A stretch of DNA of 18,351 bases from Stephanodiscus triporus (lineage: Eukaryota > Bacillariophyta > Thalassiosirophyceae > Thalassiosirales > Thalassiosiraceae): assembly GCA_036939755.1 (NCBI GenBank), contig JALLAZ010004515.1, positions 1-18,351 of the forward strand, given 5' to 3'. The translations under genes were made by a program, and so were the position numbers. The notes beneath the pieces were generated by a model. That model searched no databases. It was given only the letters and a program-made list of their open reading frames with translations, and was not told the DNA's origin. How positions within the stretch are numbered: position 1 is the stretch's first letter; every line of letters begins with the position of its first letter. This document shows positions 18,092 to 18,351 of this stretch, piece after piece.

Positions 18092-18351
18092 TGATTACGC
18101 TCATCTGGGTAAATTTTCACAGTTCCGGCAAGATTGCCAAGGAGATCACTCTCCCATTTTTCGATGCGTGGCATTTGATTGATGGGGGGGAAGAAGGGAG
18201 TGATGGGCGGCCTCGAATGCGCTAGCGAGCCGCTCGGTCGTCCTGCGGGGGGGGAATGGCCATAGAGAGGCAAAAAGGATTAGTATGCGGCAAAGGGGGC
18301 ATAGACCGACGCGCGGGATCGAGCGCGTTCGGATAATACCCTGGTCGATGC
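18092..18351. other. Upstream flank of the ankyrin gene
   Basis: This is the presumed promoter side of the ankyrin gene. It contains G runs and short open frames, but nothing is recognised. Confidence 0.4.

Overview
This window looks like nuclear DNA from a diatom or close stramenopile. The main signs are short introns of about 50-115 nt with GT-AG ends, tightly packed genes on alternating strands, a plastid protein whose signal peptide ends in the Ala|Phe motif used for complex plastids, and a leucine-rich-repeat membrane protein of the kind common in diatoms. Two single N bases (8340 and 17326) mark joins between assembly pieces, so long-range order across them is not secure.

Positions 1-8339 are intron-rich and moderately AT-leaning. 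They hold a UBA-tailed rhomboid pseudoprotease (UBAC2-like, +, four exons), a TBC-TLDc protein of the TBC1D24 type (-, five exons), a seven-exon LRR protein with one internal membrane segment (+), and a small plastid-targeted DnaJ-type zinc-finger protein (-). The first two genes meet tail to tail with only 95 nt between stop codons. The second and third diverge from a 454-nt spacer.

Positions 8341-12115 are much more GC-rich and intron-poor. They hold a TXNDC9/PLP3-like thioredoxin-fold protein (+), an orphan piece of a multi-exon gene (-), and an intronless serine palmitoyltransferase subunit 1 (LCB1/SPTLC1, -). LCB1 lacks the PLP lysine, as expected for this subunit, but carries an unexpected SAP-type motif inside its catalytic fold.

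Positions 12116-17325 are accessory: about 1.4 kb of simple and tandem repeats, a GC-rich ORF of unknown function (+), a broken pogo/Tigger-like DDE transposase (-), and a Pro/Thr/Ser-rich, G-depleted ORF (+) with an apparent frameshift that is cut off at the N. From 17327 to the end lies the 5' part of an ankyrin-repeat gene (-).

The first 55 bases after the second N are identical to 9898-9952. The ankyrin gene (17338-18091) would splice naturally into the orphan exons at 9539-9908. This points to a misplaced join or an unresolved duplicated or heterozygous locus. The genes do not form a pathway. The most unusual items are the SAP motif in LCB1, the split ankyrin gene at the 55-mer, and the two unrecognised ORFs of the accessory island. 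No RNA genes, CRISPR arrays or origins were recognised, and no promoter could be defined beyond intergenic position.
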